Below, in pieces: positions 19,300 through 31,119 of a stretch of 64,000 nucleotides of DNA (position 1 is its first letter; the number at the start of each line of letters is the position of its first letter). Source of the DNA: Hysterangium stoloniferum (Eukaryota > Basidiomycota > Agaricomycetes > Hysterangiales > Hysterangiaceae); the NCBI GenBank assembly GCA_015178975.1, contig WHVD01000038.1:496001-560000 (forward strand), in the 5' to 3' direction. The notes below the pieces were generated by a model that made no database searches, was not told the DNA's origin, and worked only from the letters and a program-made list of their open reading frames with translations. Made by a program: the position numbers and the translations under genes.

Positions 19300-22200
19300 G
19301 TTATGGTAGAGTACCTAACTCTCCCTTTCAAACTCCGATGCAGCCTCGAGTCAGCACACCTATCGATGACTTACCTAAGGATAAAAGGATTGCTCTTAAC
19401 ACCAACAACATCAAGATAAAATGGTCAGACCTTCCCGAATACGATGGAACTCAGTCCAAGGCATTGGATTACATCATGGATATTATGAGTCTCTCGGAGA
19501 TCTCAGACTCCATGAGCACACTGTTGGGAGTCGCTCTGCCAAGACGACTTACCGGCGATGCCAATATCTGGTGGAGCACCCTAGACTGTGAACATCACAC
19601 TGAATTCAGTCGATCTCACGGATCGTTTCTTTGGGGTATCATAGAAGGATTACTTGGAACTCGTTGGCGCGAATCCTTAGCTCTAGAATGGGAAGCCATG
19701 AAATTTTGACAAATCAGTCACAATTGTGAGACACCCGTTCATTACATTCAGCGGAGGGTCAAGCTCTATCGATTCCTGTACGGGTTCCACCAAAACCGGA
19801 AGGATGAAATGCGCGGACTCATCCTGATGCTGCCCACGGAATGGCTTTACCTTCTACAGGGACAACCTATCGACGACATCATGAGCCTGCAGACTTATGC
19901 GAACAATTTACAAGAGGCGTTGATTAATGCTTGGGTTCAAACACATCGAGAGCGTTATCGGTTCCAAAAGCCTAGAGTCATGATCGCCGAGCAAGACGAG
20001 TCGGATCCCTGGCATGAGGAAGAACACTCTGGAGGAATCGACCCCACTAACCGAGGTCACGTCCTCCTCGGTGAACTCGAGGATAAAACCGTCCCTAGGA
20101 GATCGAACGCTAAGCAGGGTAAGAAACACGGCAAGTTCTTTTTCGAACGAAGTGACAAGAAAAGCATCGCCAAACCTCCAAAGGAGTGTTGGATTTGTGG
20201 GAGTCTAGAGCATTTCAAGATCGACTGCCCCCATGTGAGCAGGATGTCGCACTATGTCTCTATTAACAAGTGCTCCACGCAGAACCCAATGGAGGAGGCG
20301 GAGGATCAAAGGGCTTATGAAACGGTTTATGGATTAAGTGTACAGGGACAAGTACATAACATTGATGAGGAATCAATTTTCATTTCTGTCTACCTTCCTC
20401 AGCCAGAGGACAACATCGTTTCAGACGTGAAAGCATCCTCGAATGAGAATGAGACATCGCAAGTTTATGTTTCTATATCAGACCATGATTTTCTCGAGAA
20501 AGGAGACTGGCTAGATGCTCATCGTCAGAACCGTGAAGGTCTGACTGTGACGAGAGTTTTATCGCGACCTGAACCTCCCACCATTGAGGAAATCATCAAC
20601 GAGGACGCATTTGCGAACTGATCTAAGGAAATAAGTCAGACCTACATTATAGAAGACCCCTCTGAGTCAGAGGGATCGGAGGAGGAGAGCTTCCCCTTCG
20701 ACCCAGGGCAATTACCCGACTTAATTCCTTGTGATGAGTCAGACTCTGAAGCGGATGACTCTATTTCGAACGCCACTCCCAAGGTACCTAACAGTAGATG
20801 TATCAGGAGGAACGTCAAACTGGCTGCAAAAAAAGAAAGCAAAAGACCTAGAGTTCAATACCCCCGATCCAGTCGACTTATGAAAGAGGATTCAACTATT
20901 ATCTATTGCAGAAGGGACCCTCTGGGTGGATATTCCAGTATTGGGATTTCAGCATTACACGTCTACGGATGCGTAGGGAATTCAGAAGCCTCAAATCCTA
21001 TTAAAATCAGGCTGGACGCTGGGGCTGACCTCTCCTTAATCTCGGAGGATTTCTATAAGGAACTAGAAACTAGAGGACCGCCCTAAACTCAAGCAAGGAC
21101 TCAAGCTGTGCCTTGTACAACTTACCGGTAATGCCAAAGTATTAGGATATGTCAACGTCCCCATTTATCTCGAGGACGACACCGGTATACTCCTTCAATT
21201 TACCGCCGAAACATATGTTGTCTGAGGTATGACCATCCCGATCCTTCTTGGAGAAGACTTTCACGTGAACTATGAGATCAGGACACTGCGAGACCAACCG
21301 CTGGGTTCCAGATTGATTTTACCTGGGAGAGCAGGATCTATCCCCACCAGTTCTTCCAAGGAGCCGCAGCCTTTAACCTTTTCGATTAGCAAGATCCCCT
21401 TTGAGGAATTAGCCAATGACTCGCCTGAATTGACTTCCAAACCAGACAAAGGACTGCGTACTGAAAGAGTCACACAGGCCTTACAAGATTGTACTATAGA
21501 ACCGGAATCAGCTCAATTAGTACCAATCTTTGTAGGAGATCTTATTGGTGACCAATGGATAGTCGAGGGAGTTATCTTGCAGAACGACAATGGGAGTATA
21601 CTAGCTGCTCCCACCACCGCCATCTCTAGGGAACGTGCCGCGATACCTCTCGCTAATCCCTCTCTGACACCAAGAATCATCAGACAAGGGGAAACTGTTG
21701 GATTAATTCATGATGCGAACAAATGGGCCCAGACTCCTAGATCTTTGACTGAGAAAGCATCGATGCAGTCAACAGCAACCAAGATTGCCCATCTCATCGA
21801 GAGTCTATCAAAAATAGAAGAGGAGCATGTCCTTAATCCTCAATCCTCCGGACTGCCCCCAGAACGGGAACTCGCAGACGATTTCGACCCGGCATGTGAG
21901 GAGTATGCCTTTACCACAGTATTCATTGTGGTAAAACACTCCTTTTATTTTATTTATATTTTACATATTCTATTCATAATTTTCTATCTTTCATATTCTT
22001 CGAATATTGCATATTTCATTAGTTCGAAGCATTGTGTATACTTGTGGGTGCACTCAGCACCAATTAGAACTCAGACACACTTTAACCCAAGAACCACCAC
22101 TCGTAAGACACAAACTAGGTCTACTACGAGCGGTGATCAGGGTAACGTGTCAGCTACCACATAGGTAGCATTATCTGAACTACTGAATACTTCTAGCCTT

Positions 22201-23980
22201 GAACTGTAACAGTCGAGGCCTCCACTCGAACCATTGCACTCGTTGACTCCTTCGTCATCTCGTGCTCCTTCTCTCACTTTCTCTTATATTGCACCGAGTA
22301 GGTCAATATCCTTCCTTTCTACTCATTTCTTCGTATATAGAACGGTCAGAACTTCCGCCACTCTTCACACGGCAGGTCCTAAAACATCAGAGGTTGCCAC
22401 CATGGAAACTTTTCGTGCGGAAGATCTGCATAAGCTGGTTAACTTAGGACCTGACATCCCTACCAATGTCTCCTCCCACTTGGAGTCGGTATTAACTAAG
22501 AATGTCCTAGCCTTCGGAGTGGACGGGTGACTGGGACAAGTGGATGTCAAGGTCAATGTCCCATTGAAAGAGGGCATGCAACCTATTTCAATGTCAATGT
22601 TCCCAACCTCCCCAGCTAATAGGAAAGTCATTGATGAACAAATGGATACTTGGTTCCAACAGGGAGTAATTGAACCGTCCAAGAGTCCTTGGGGGGCGCC
22701 AGCCTTTGTCGTCTATCGCAACGGGAAACCACGAGTAGTGATCGACTATAGAAAGTTGAACAGTCTAACAGTTCCTGACGAATTCCCACTGCCACGCCAG
22801 TCAGAAATCATGCAAGCACTTTCGGGCTCCAACATCTTGTCTTCCTTCAATGCACTAGCCGGTTTTACCCAACTTGAAATGTTAGAGGAAGACAAGCCGA
22901 AGACTGCCTTCAGATCCCATCGAGGACTGTGGCAATTCAGGAGAATGCCCTTTGGACTTTGTAATGGACCTTCTATATTCCAATGGGTTATGCAAACCGT
23001 ACTTGCACCTTACTTATGGATATTCTGCCTGGTTTATATTGACGACATCGTGATCTTTTCTAAGACATGGGACGATCATCTAGAACATTTAGATCAGGTT
23101 TTACAAGCCATAATTGCTGCGGGAATCACTCTCTTGCCCAAAAAGTGCTATGTGGGGTATAATTCGATTCTACTACTAGGGCATAAGGTGTCTAGACTTG
23201 GCTTTTCGACCCATCAAGAAAAGGTCACCGCTATATTAGAATTGGCTACGCCTTCTAACATAGCAGATCTTCAATGTTTTCTAGGAATGGTTCTGTACTT
23301 CTCCGTGTACATACCATTTTACTCCTGGACGGTCGCTCCACTTTTCAACCTCTTGAAGAAAGGAGTTTGTTGGAATTGGGATTCTGAACACGCCCGAGCT
23401 TTTGAGGACATCAAGGTTGCGTTGAGCTCAGCTCCAGTACTCAGACACCCCGCGAGCGGTATGCCTTATCGGTTATACACAGACGCTTCGGACTTCACGC
23501 TAGGATGTTGTCTCCAACAAATACAGAAAATGACGCTTAAAGACCTTAAGGATCCGAAAATTTATGCCCAAGCACGAGCAGCCTTCAATCAATCACGAGA
23601 TGTGCCCATTTTCGTTACTCGTTATAAAACCAAGGAGCCAGAATTCACCTGGACAGATTCCTGGGCCGGAGATTTTGATGACACCAGTGTCACGGTCGAA
23701 CGTGTTATCGCCTATTGGAGCCGTACGCTCAAGAAAGCAGAATGTAACTATTCAGCCACAGAGCGAGAAGCGTTGGCCGCTAAAGAAGGATTAGTCCATT
23801 TCCAGCCCTTTATCGAAGGCGAACATATCCTTCTGATCACTGACCATGTGGCGTTACAATGGGCCAGATCTTACGAGAATACTAATCGTCGACTGGCCGC
23901 ATGGGGGGCGGTATACGCTGCATACCCCAGTCTGGAAATCCTACATAGAGCAGGACGAATACATAGCAATGTTGACCCTG
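19300..23980 (+). pseudogene. Ty3/gypsy copy G3: gag-pol fragment (mid-gag to RNase H)
   Basis: It begins inside gag (equivalent of G2 about 9590) and ends right after RNase H, at the point where LTR A3 starts. Present are the gag core, CCHC knuckle CWICGSLEHFKIDC near 20190, protease with DAGA in place of DTGA near 21014, RT with YIDD at 23035-23046, and RNase H (YTDASDFTLG near 23475). It is broken by TGA at 19707, 20619, 21223 and 22528 and by a frame change near 21068. Solo LTR E1 (21895-22369) is inserted without disturbing the frame. From 22540 to 23980 the RT/RNase H frame is fully open. Integrase, ORF2 and both LTRs are missing. Confidence 0.88.
21895..22369 (+). mobile_element. Solo LTR family E (copy E1), 475 bp, TSD CGGCA
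   Basis: It starts TGTGAGGAGTATGC and ends CTCTTCACA, with CGGCA at 21890-21894 and 22370-22374. A second copy lies inverted at 30616-31089. It shares a leader block with family A (GTTCGAAGC then TTGTGTATA), including a GGTGC-ACTCA-GCACC stem-loop at 22047-22061. Confidence 0.92.
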
Positions 23981-26543
23981 TGTAAAGGGTATGCATATAT
24001 GCATAATTGGACTAAGGAATAATAGTTGGATTATAGTACTTTATTATTTATCTTTTATTTTCTTTCTTTACATTCTTTCTATATTTCGAGCACACCTTTA
24101 TTTTGTAGTTCGAAGCTTTGTGTATACGTATGGGCGCTCTCGGCGCCAAAACGACAGACACTTTTTACCCAGCAGACACCACCTCTGTTATGTATTTCTA
24201 AGTTTCTTCCAATTTTTAAACAATTTCCCCTAACAAATTGCGAAAACAAATATTCAAATGTAATTATATTGCGACGATTAAATTGTACAATATTTGTTTG
24301 ATTTATCCTGAATTTATACAATTTATTTTGTATTTTTATCTAATAAATTGAGCAAGTAATTGAATTTCTACTTTTTATTCTTTTTTGATTAATATGTCGG
24401 CGACTCAGCGCTTATTCACAACGCGCGAGTAATCATGTGACATTCACATGATATTTCAAACTCCGACGCCGACAAAACGCGATTTGAAATACTGGCGCAT
24501 TATCAAGGCGAAATATATATATTTTTATATTATTATAATAAAATATTATATTTATAACTAACTAAAAGTAAATATAATAATTATATAATAATATAAAACC
24601 GGCCTGGCGTTTATTACACGGCGGGCGGGAAAATCGTCACAACGAGTGACAACCATCATAACAGGTGACAGTTGTCACAGAGGCGCGCGACGGTCACAGA
24701 GGCGCGTGACAGTCACAAGACACGAAGGGTGTCATGCGCGCGCACAGGTGCGAGAGCATTATGTCATCATATATGCTACTGCAACAAAAACAGGAAACTC
24801 TCTGGAACATTCCAGTGGCTTCCAATGGAACATTAGTTAATAGGTACTAATATTGGATAGAATATTGTAGAATATTCTATAAAATTCTACAATGTTCCAT
24901 TATGCCAAGAATATTCTATAGTGTCTTAGAAGTAGTTAGAACCTTCCACAATGCTCTAGAAAATTCTAGAAAATTCTAAATGACATCACTCCTCCCAGAA
25001 TGACATCATTAAATCTTCTAGAATCTTCTAAATGTCTCAGACTAAAATGTATATAAGGAGCTCAGCTCCAGCCTTGAATCAAATCAATCAATCAATCATA
25101 TCATCACATCAACCCACCACATCTGTGTGTGTCACTGCAGCAAGCAGGCTACTCCACCCCAATCTGGGCAGTTGGACATCTATTCCACCTCTATCTGAGC
25201 TGTTGGAAACCTTTGCCACCTCTATCAGAGTTGTTGGCCCAATCAGATCCCTTATCACCTCAATCTGAGCTGTTGACTGATCTGCTGTTCCCCTTGTCAC
25301 CTCAATCTGAGTTGTTGACTTTTGTTCCCCCTTGCCACTTCTTAATTGAATAGTTGGCTATCTTTTATATATTATTTCCACCTCAGTTAGAGTTGTTGGT
25401 TATCAACTAATAATATATAAATAATCTCATACTATAGTCATCTCTTAATTGAGTACTGATTATTAGTTTTCCTTACATTGTTATTTGTAGTTTAAGACTT
25501 CAGTCACCTCTAGTTGAGTAATTTGACTGTTTATTACATTGCAAATAATCCCGTTCCTTTGTTCATTTATTGTGAATCAGTAAAGCATATTCACATAAAC
25601 AAATACTGAGAATATCCTTGCAGAATCCTTAAGACTACATTAAGATCCTGATAAGTTAATATCACAGTAGACCTTGTAGGTTAGTGTAAATAAAGCATAT
25701 ATTAGCCAAATAGTGTTTTATTCTATATCTAATCTTTTGACCCATTTATAAATATTTTTACTGTTTGACAAATAGTATAAAATATATATAAACTAGCTAG
25801 CATTGAAGTTAAATCTAGCTTCGGAATCAGTAAATTGTTATTCTTATTTTAGTAGTTGTTATCACAGAAAAAGAACAAGCTTGCACAAGCAGCTCTCAAA
25901 ACCTTCTTTGCGAAGTAGGGTGCATATATTCAAGTAAACTCTTGACTTCAGGGGTTCTAAGTCTATTTAGGCTGCCACTGATTAATATCAAATACTTAAA
26001 TTATTTTACCTTGCAGTGAATTGAGTATTTGCACATTTTGATTGAGCATTGGACTCCTTTTTCCAGAAAATAATATTGAAATAAGGCTAATACATTACAA
26101 CCTCGTAAACGACCCAGACGTCGAATAGCGAGAGGTGTCAAGGGTAATGTCTCAACTACCTATAAAGGTAGTGTTCTCTCCCATACTAACGTACTTTGGA
26201 CTCGAACCGCAAAGGTCGAGTTCCACTCTAAGGTCTTTGCGCTAGTCGACATTATAGTCGACTCACGCTATTATCTCTTTACTCTAGATATTCAGCTTCG
26301 CGTTGATTATCTATTTTACATCTAGCTACGAGTTGTACCGTGAAGGTCAACTCTTTCATTCTTTCATTCTAGCCATCAAGAGCAACTGTACAGTTGCTCT
26401 TGTGACGCATAGCGTGTCTTCTTACTAGTACTGCTTGTCTAGTAATCTACGGTATTGTACTGTACGGTCAATACCTGCTAATAGTAGTTGAATAAACACT
26501 ATTCTTCGTATATCGAACGGTCAGAATCTATCGACTCTTCACA
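23981..26543 (+). mobile_element. 5' LTR of gypsy copy G4 (LTR A3), split by solo LTR B2
   Basis: The two halves, 23981-24185 and 26105-26543, total 644 bp, the size of an intact family A LTR. The left flank is the end of G3 RNase H. A primer binding site TGGTGATCCAGGCCGG follows at 26545-26560. Confidence 0.9.
24186..26099 (+). mobile_element. Solo LTR family B (copy B2), 1914 bp, TSD ACCTC
   Basis: It starts TGTTATG and ends TACATTACA, with ACCTC at 24181-24185 and 26100-26104. TATATAAGG at 25050-25058 is followed by the perfect palindrome GGAGCTCAGCTCC and a run of CACCTC...GAG motifs (about 25150-25480). It has extra AT-rich sequence relative to B1 and few minisatellite units. It is inserted in the LTR of G4. 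Confidence 0.92.
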
Positions 26544-26620
26544 GTGGTGATCCAGGCCGGACCGTTCTTTTCCTACGAAGAAAGATCTTATTATTGGACT
26601 ACTAAAACTCGAACACACAA

Positions 26621-29600
26621 ATGACTACGGGCAAGAACCAAACACCTAGGTCTTCATCAGCTCTGAGTGGCTCCATGCCTTGTCAAAAATCCGCTAATTT
26701 GGAACCACCCCGTAATGTCACTTTGAGGAAGTCTTCGTCGACTCTCCAAGGATCAACTCCTCTGGAGGATCCTTCTGGAGTAGTAGCAGATTCGTCAACG
26801 AACATTCCACCCGACCCACCTGAAGAACGCTCGTCACTCGGGCAGTTGAATGCCCCTGGAGCCAACATTGAGACTGGTCGAGCACCCTCGCCTGTTCTCA
26901 GGTTCCCGCCAAGACAGGTTATCCTCAAGCAGTTCCTCGGAGGTCGTATGATTTATGCTCAGCCCATCGATGTACAATGGGATATGTACTACACCGATCA
27001 AATCTCCGAGGATCTGGTTACTCCCTTTGTAGCGGAGTACAATACGGATTACCCCATTCTACCAGTGACTGTAGCAGTTTGGTTGGGTCGTTACCAAGTG
27101 ATCTTATCGGCGCGAGACTTATTCACATGACCAGGGAACCTCGAGGACTTGACCCGATCGATTCCCGAATGGTCGAATGAGGTGACTACCGCTACGGAAG
27201 GAGGAAGAAGAATTCTCAAGCAGGAGGTGTTCTCTCTCTTCCTTGAGGCACTTCGTACGCATGATGATGCGTTGCAGATCCTGCACATCCTGCTCAGCGG
27301 AGATCATGTCGTGCCTAAGGTCGACTACCAGTACATGTACATCCGCATGTTGGAGGAGTCTCTCAATGGAGTCACGCCAAATCTGCCATTTGCATACTTC
27401 ACTTTAAGGGGTCGGCTGAGACGAAATCAAAGAAGACTCGATAAGATGGTTTTAGAGGTACTCCTCCCCTATAACGACTCGATTCAGGTCCCCGATTCGC
27501 CTATCTCCACAACTGATTCGTTCATTCGCAACCTAAATGGGTCTCCAGATACTTGTTTCCTATCTTCTCTCAACCGTCCTGTGATAATGGAGGACTTTCC
27601 GCTAGACTTGAGGACGCAGGTGATAGAACGCCTTCAAGAAAAGAGGATTGAGGTCTGTGCTCCCTTTCATCAACCTCAGCCACATCGACTCCTGAACATG
27701 ATGGAGATGGAGAGACAAATCGTGATGGAATCTGGTCCCACGCCTTTGCAGGGAGATCCTCACTCTCGCGTCGCGTTTGAGGGAGTTTCCAACAGCCCTA
27801 ACGTCGGGAACGAGGTGACCACCGTCAGAAATCGATCAGTCACCAGCAAGGGTCAACCATCCTTCTCTACGGCATTCACTGAGGGTATAGCTGGCCCAGT
27901 CACTGGTCGAGGATCGCTGAATCCAGACGGTCCCCGCCATTCTCTGCTGATCACTTCGAATCCCTTCTTGCCATCAGGAGGACCCCCTAGTGATTCATCC
28001 GGGAGTTCGAGCACTTCAGACCGAGGAGGGAACTCGGGATGTGGGGAGCGCCACAATAGAGTGCCTAACACCCCTTTTCGAACTCCGATGCGGTCTCAAG
28101 CCAGCGCGCTTATTGACGACTTACCTAAGGACAAGAAGATCACTCTTAACACCAGCGACCTCAAGATCAAATGGTCTGACCTCCCCGAATACGATGGAGC
28201 CCAATCCAAGGCCTTGGACTATATCATGGACATCATGAGTCTTGCGGAGATATCAGACTCTTTGAGTGTGATGTTAGGACTCGCTCTGCCAAGACGACTT
28301 ACGGGAAACGCTAAGGTCTGGTGGAGCACCCTAGACCGTGAGCATCGTACTGAATTCAGTCAATCTCATGGGTCATTTCTCTGGGGCATTGTGGAAGGAT
28401 TGCTTGGAACTCGCTGGCGTGAATCCTTGGCCTTAGAATGGGAAGCCATGAAATTTCGACAAGTTGGTCACGATCGCGAGACACCCATCCACTACATCCA
28501 ACGGAGAGTTAAACTCTATCATTTTCTGTACGGGTTCCACCAGGACAGAGGAGATGAGACACGCAGACTCATTCTCACGCTGCCTATGGAATGGCTCTAC
28601 CTTCTTCAAGGACAACCCATCGATGATATCATGAGTTTGCAGACTTATGCTAATAACCTGCAAGAAGCTCTGATTAACGCTTGGGTCCAAACACACCAGG
28701 AACGTTATAGGTTTCAGAAACCACGCGTAATGTTAGCAGAGGGTCAGGAAGTGGATTTTAGAGTCATCGACGACTTCCCTTCACCTAACCAGGTTCTCGT
28801 TAGTGAGACTAACGAGAGAGGCTCGATGAGAAGGACCGTCCCTGACGTCGCTAATCCAACACAGGGAAAGCGTCATGGAAAAATGTTCTTCGAGAGGAGT
28901 AACAAGAAGAGCGCGGTCAAACCCACCAAGGAATGTTGGATATGCGGAAGTCTGGAGCATTTTAAGATAGACTGCCCTCAAGCTGGCAAAATGTCTCATT
29001 ATGTCTCTATCAACAAATGCTCCACACAGGATATGTCGGAGGAAGCTGAGGAGCAAAGGTTATATGAAGCGGTTCATGGACTATCTATACAAGGACAAGT
29101 AAATAGCTCTGATGACGAATTGACTTTTGTTTCCATTTATGCACCCCATGTCAGAGACAAATTAGTAAGGGAGGAAAATCGAACGACTGGTGAAGCTCTT
29201 CCATCTGAAGCTTATGTACCCATACTCGCCGCAGATTTCTTCGAAAAGGGAGACCGGCTGAGTGCTCATCGGCAGGACCTTGAAGGCCTGACTGAGAACT
29301 ACTGTCAGACTGGAGATTCTCACGAACAAATCAGTTCGAATTCGCTCTGTTCACCTGAAGCTGATGTTGACACTTTCCCGTTTGATCCTGTAACCCCTCC
29401 GATTTACTACCGTACGAGAACTCAGATTCAGAGGACAGCGACGATGATCCAGTATTGGATTCCCCTTCGAAGCATGTTCCTTGTCGAAGTGAGCGCAGGA
29501 ATGTAAGCTTGTCCCTGTGCAAGGAAAGTAAGAGGCCTCGAATCCAATACCCTCATCCCAGTCGTCTGATGAAGGAGGATACTACAATCCTTTATCGAAA

Positions 29601-29700
29601 GCGGGATCCTCCCAGTGGTTACTCTAGCATAGGAGTTGCAGCGCTCCATGTTTTCAGTCATGTAGGAACTCCCGATTCACCCGAACACGTTAAAATTTGA
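26621..29700 (+). pseudogene. G4 gag region of gag-pol, broken
   Basis: ATG 26621 corresponds to ATG 6491 of G2. The frame is open except for TGA 27128-27130 (CAA in G2). It then shifts by one lost base near 29389, just after the zinc knuckle region (CWICGSLEHFKIDC, about 28934-28975), and meets TGA 29698 where G2 has CGA. The gag core matches G2 closely. The PPEDSPG duplication of G2 is absent here. Confidence 0.88.
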
Positions 29701-31119
29701 ATGGACACGGGAGCGGATCTTTCCCTTATATCAGAGGAATTCTACAAGGAGCTGCAGGGCATATATAAGTTGAAACAAGGACTCAAGTTACATCTAATCC
29801 AGCTCACGGGTAACGCTAAGGTTATCGGATATGTTAATATTCCTATTTACCTGGAGGACGACAGTGGAACGTTACTGAAGTTCGCGGCAGAAACTTATGT
29901 CGTTAGAGGAATGACGGTGCCAATTATTTTAGGAGAAGACTTCCATATTAATTATGAAATTGGGTTTTATTCCAGCCAGTTCTTCTAAGGAACCTCAACC
30001 TTTGACCTTCACCGTCAATAAGGCCCCTTTCGGGAAGCATGAGAAGGAGCAATCCAAACTCACCTCTCTCCCCGATAAAGGTGTGTGTACTGAAAGAGTC
30101 GCGCGAGCCTTGGGGGATTGCACTATTGATCCAGAGTCAGCCAGACTAGTGCCTATTTTTGTTGAAGATCTAGAGGGCGATGAATGGATTGTTGAAGGAA
30201 TTGTATTGCAAAACGAGGACGGTTCGATATTAGCCACACCAATCACGGCAATTTCAAGGAATAGTGCGGCAGTACCTTTAGCCAATCCATCGCTAACCCC
30301 TAAGACTATCCGACGAGGGGAGACAATAGGGATAATTCATGACCCCACTCGTTGGGCTCACAAGCCCAGGTCACTCGAGGAGAAAGGTTTAATGGTAGCA
30401 GGCGCGACCAAGATTGCACACCTTATTGAAAGTCTCTCTCAACTTGAGGAGGACCGTCAAGTCACCTCAGAGAGGCCTAAGCCACCTGTTGAACCAGAGA
30501 TTGCGGACGATTTCGAACTGCCTGGTCCTAAGATGGCTGCAGTGGCTGATAATGAGAAATTTGCCTCAGAGGATCTTCACAAGTTAGTCAATTTGGGACC
30601 GGATATACCAATGGATGTGAAGAGTGGTAGAAGTTCAGACCGTTCTATATACGAAGAAATGAGTAGAAGAGGAGGATATTGACCTATTCGGTGCAATATA
30701 AGAGAAAGTGAGAGAAAGAGCACAAGATGACGAAGGAGTCAACGAGTGCGATGGTTCGAGTGGAGGCCTTGACTATTACAGTTCGAGGCCAGAAGTATTC
30801 AGTAGTTCAGATAATGCTACCTATGTGGTAGCTGACACGTTACCCTGATCACCGCTCGTAGTAGACCTAGTTTGTGTCTTCCGAGTGGTGGTTCTTGGGT
30901 TAAAGTGTGTCTGAGTTCTAATTGGTGCTGAGTGCACCCACAAGTATACACAATGCTTCGAACTAATGAAATATGCAATATTCGAAGAATATGAAAGATA
31001 GAAAAATATGAATAAAATATGTAAAATATAAATGAAATAAAAGGAGTGTTTTACCACAATGATACTGTGGTAAAAGCATACTCCTCACAACGGAGGTCCT
31101 GCCACGTCTCAGATCAGTT
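29701..31119 (+). pseudogene. G4 protease and protease-RT hinge, with 53-bp deletion and LTR E2
   Basis: It starts at the protease motif MDTGADLSLI. A 53 bp deletion relative to G2 near 29958, with GG at the junction, shifts the frame. The hinge is then open to 30615, where LTR E2 is inserted in reverse. The frame resumes after its right target copy at 31095. Confidence 0.85.
30616..31089 (-). mobile_element. Solo LTR family E (copy E2), inverted, 474 bp
   Basis: It is the reverse complement of E1, with the same termini and length. Flanks are ATGGA (30611-30615) and ACGGA (31090-31094). The single difference is C to T at a CpG, so these are read as a decayed 5 bp target duplication. Confidence 0.9.

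Noticed and set aside
30821..31057. Conserved frame MVKHSFYFIYILHI seen in both E LTRs as a small membrane protein
   Set aside because: It is the AT-rich U3 of the LTR, conserved because the LTRs are recent copies; the start and codon pattern give no support.
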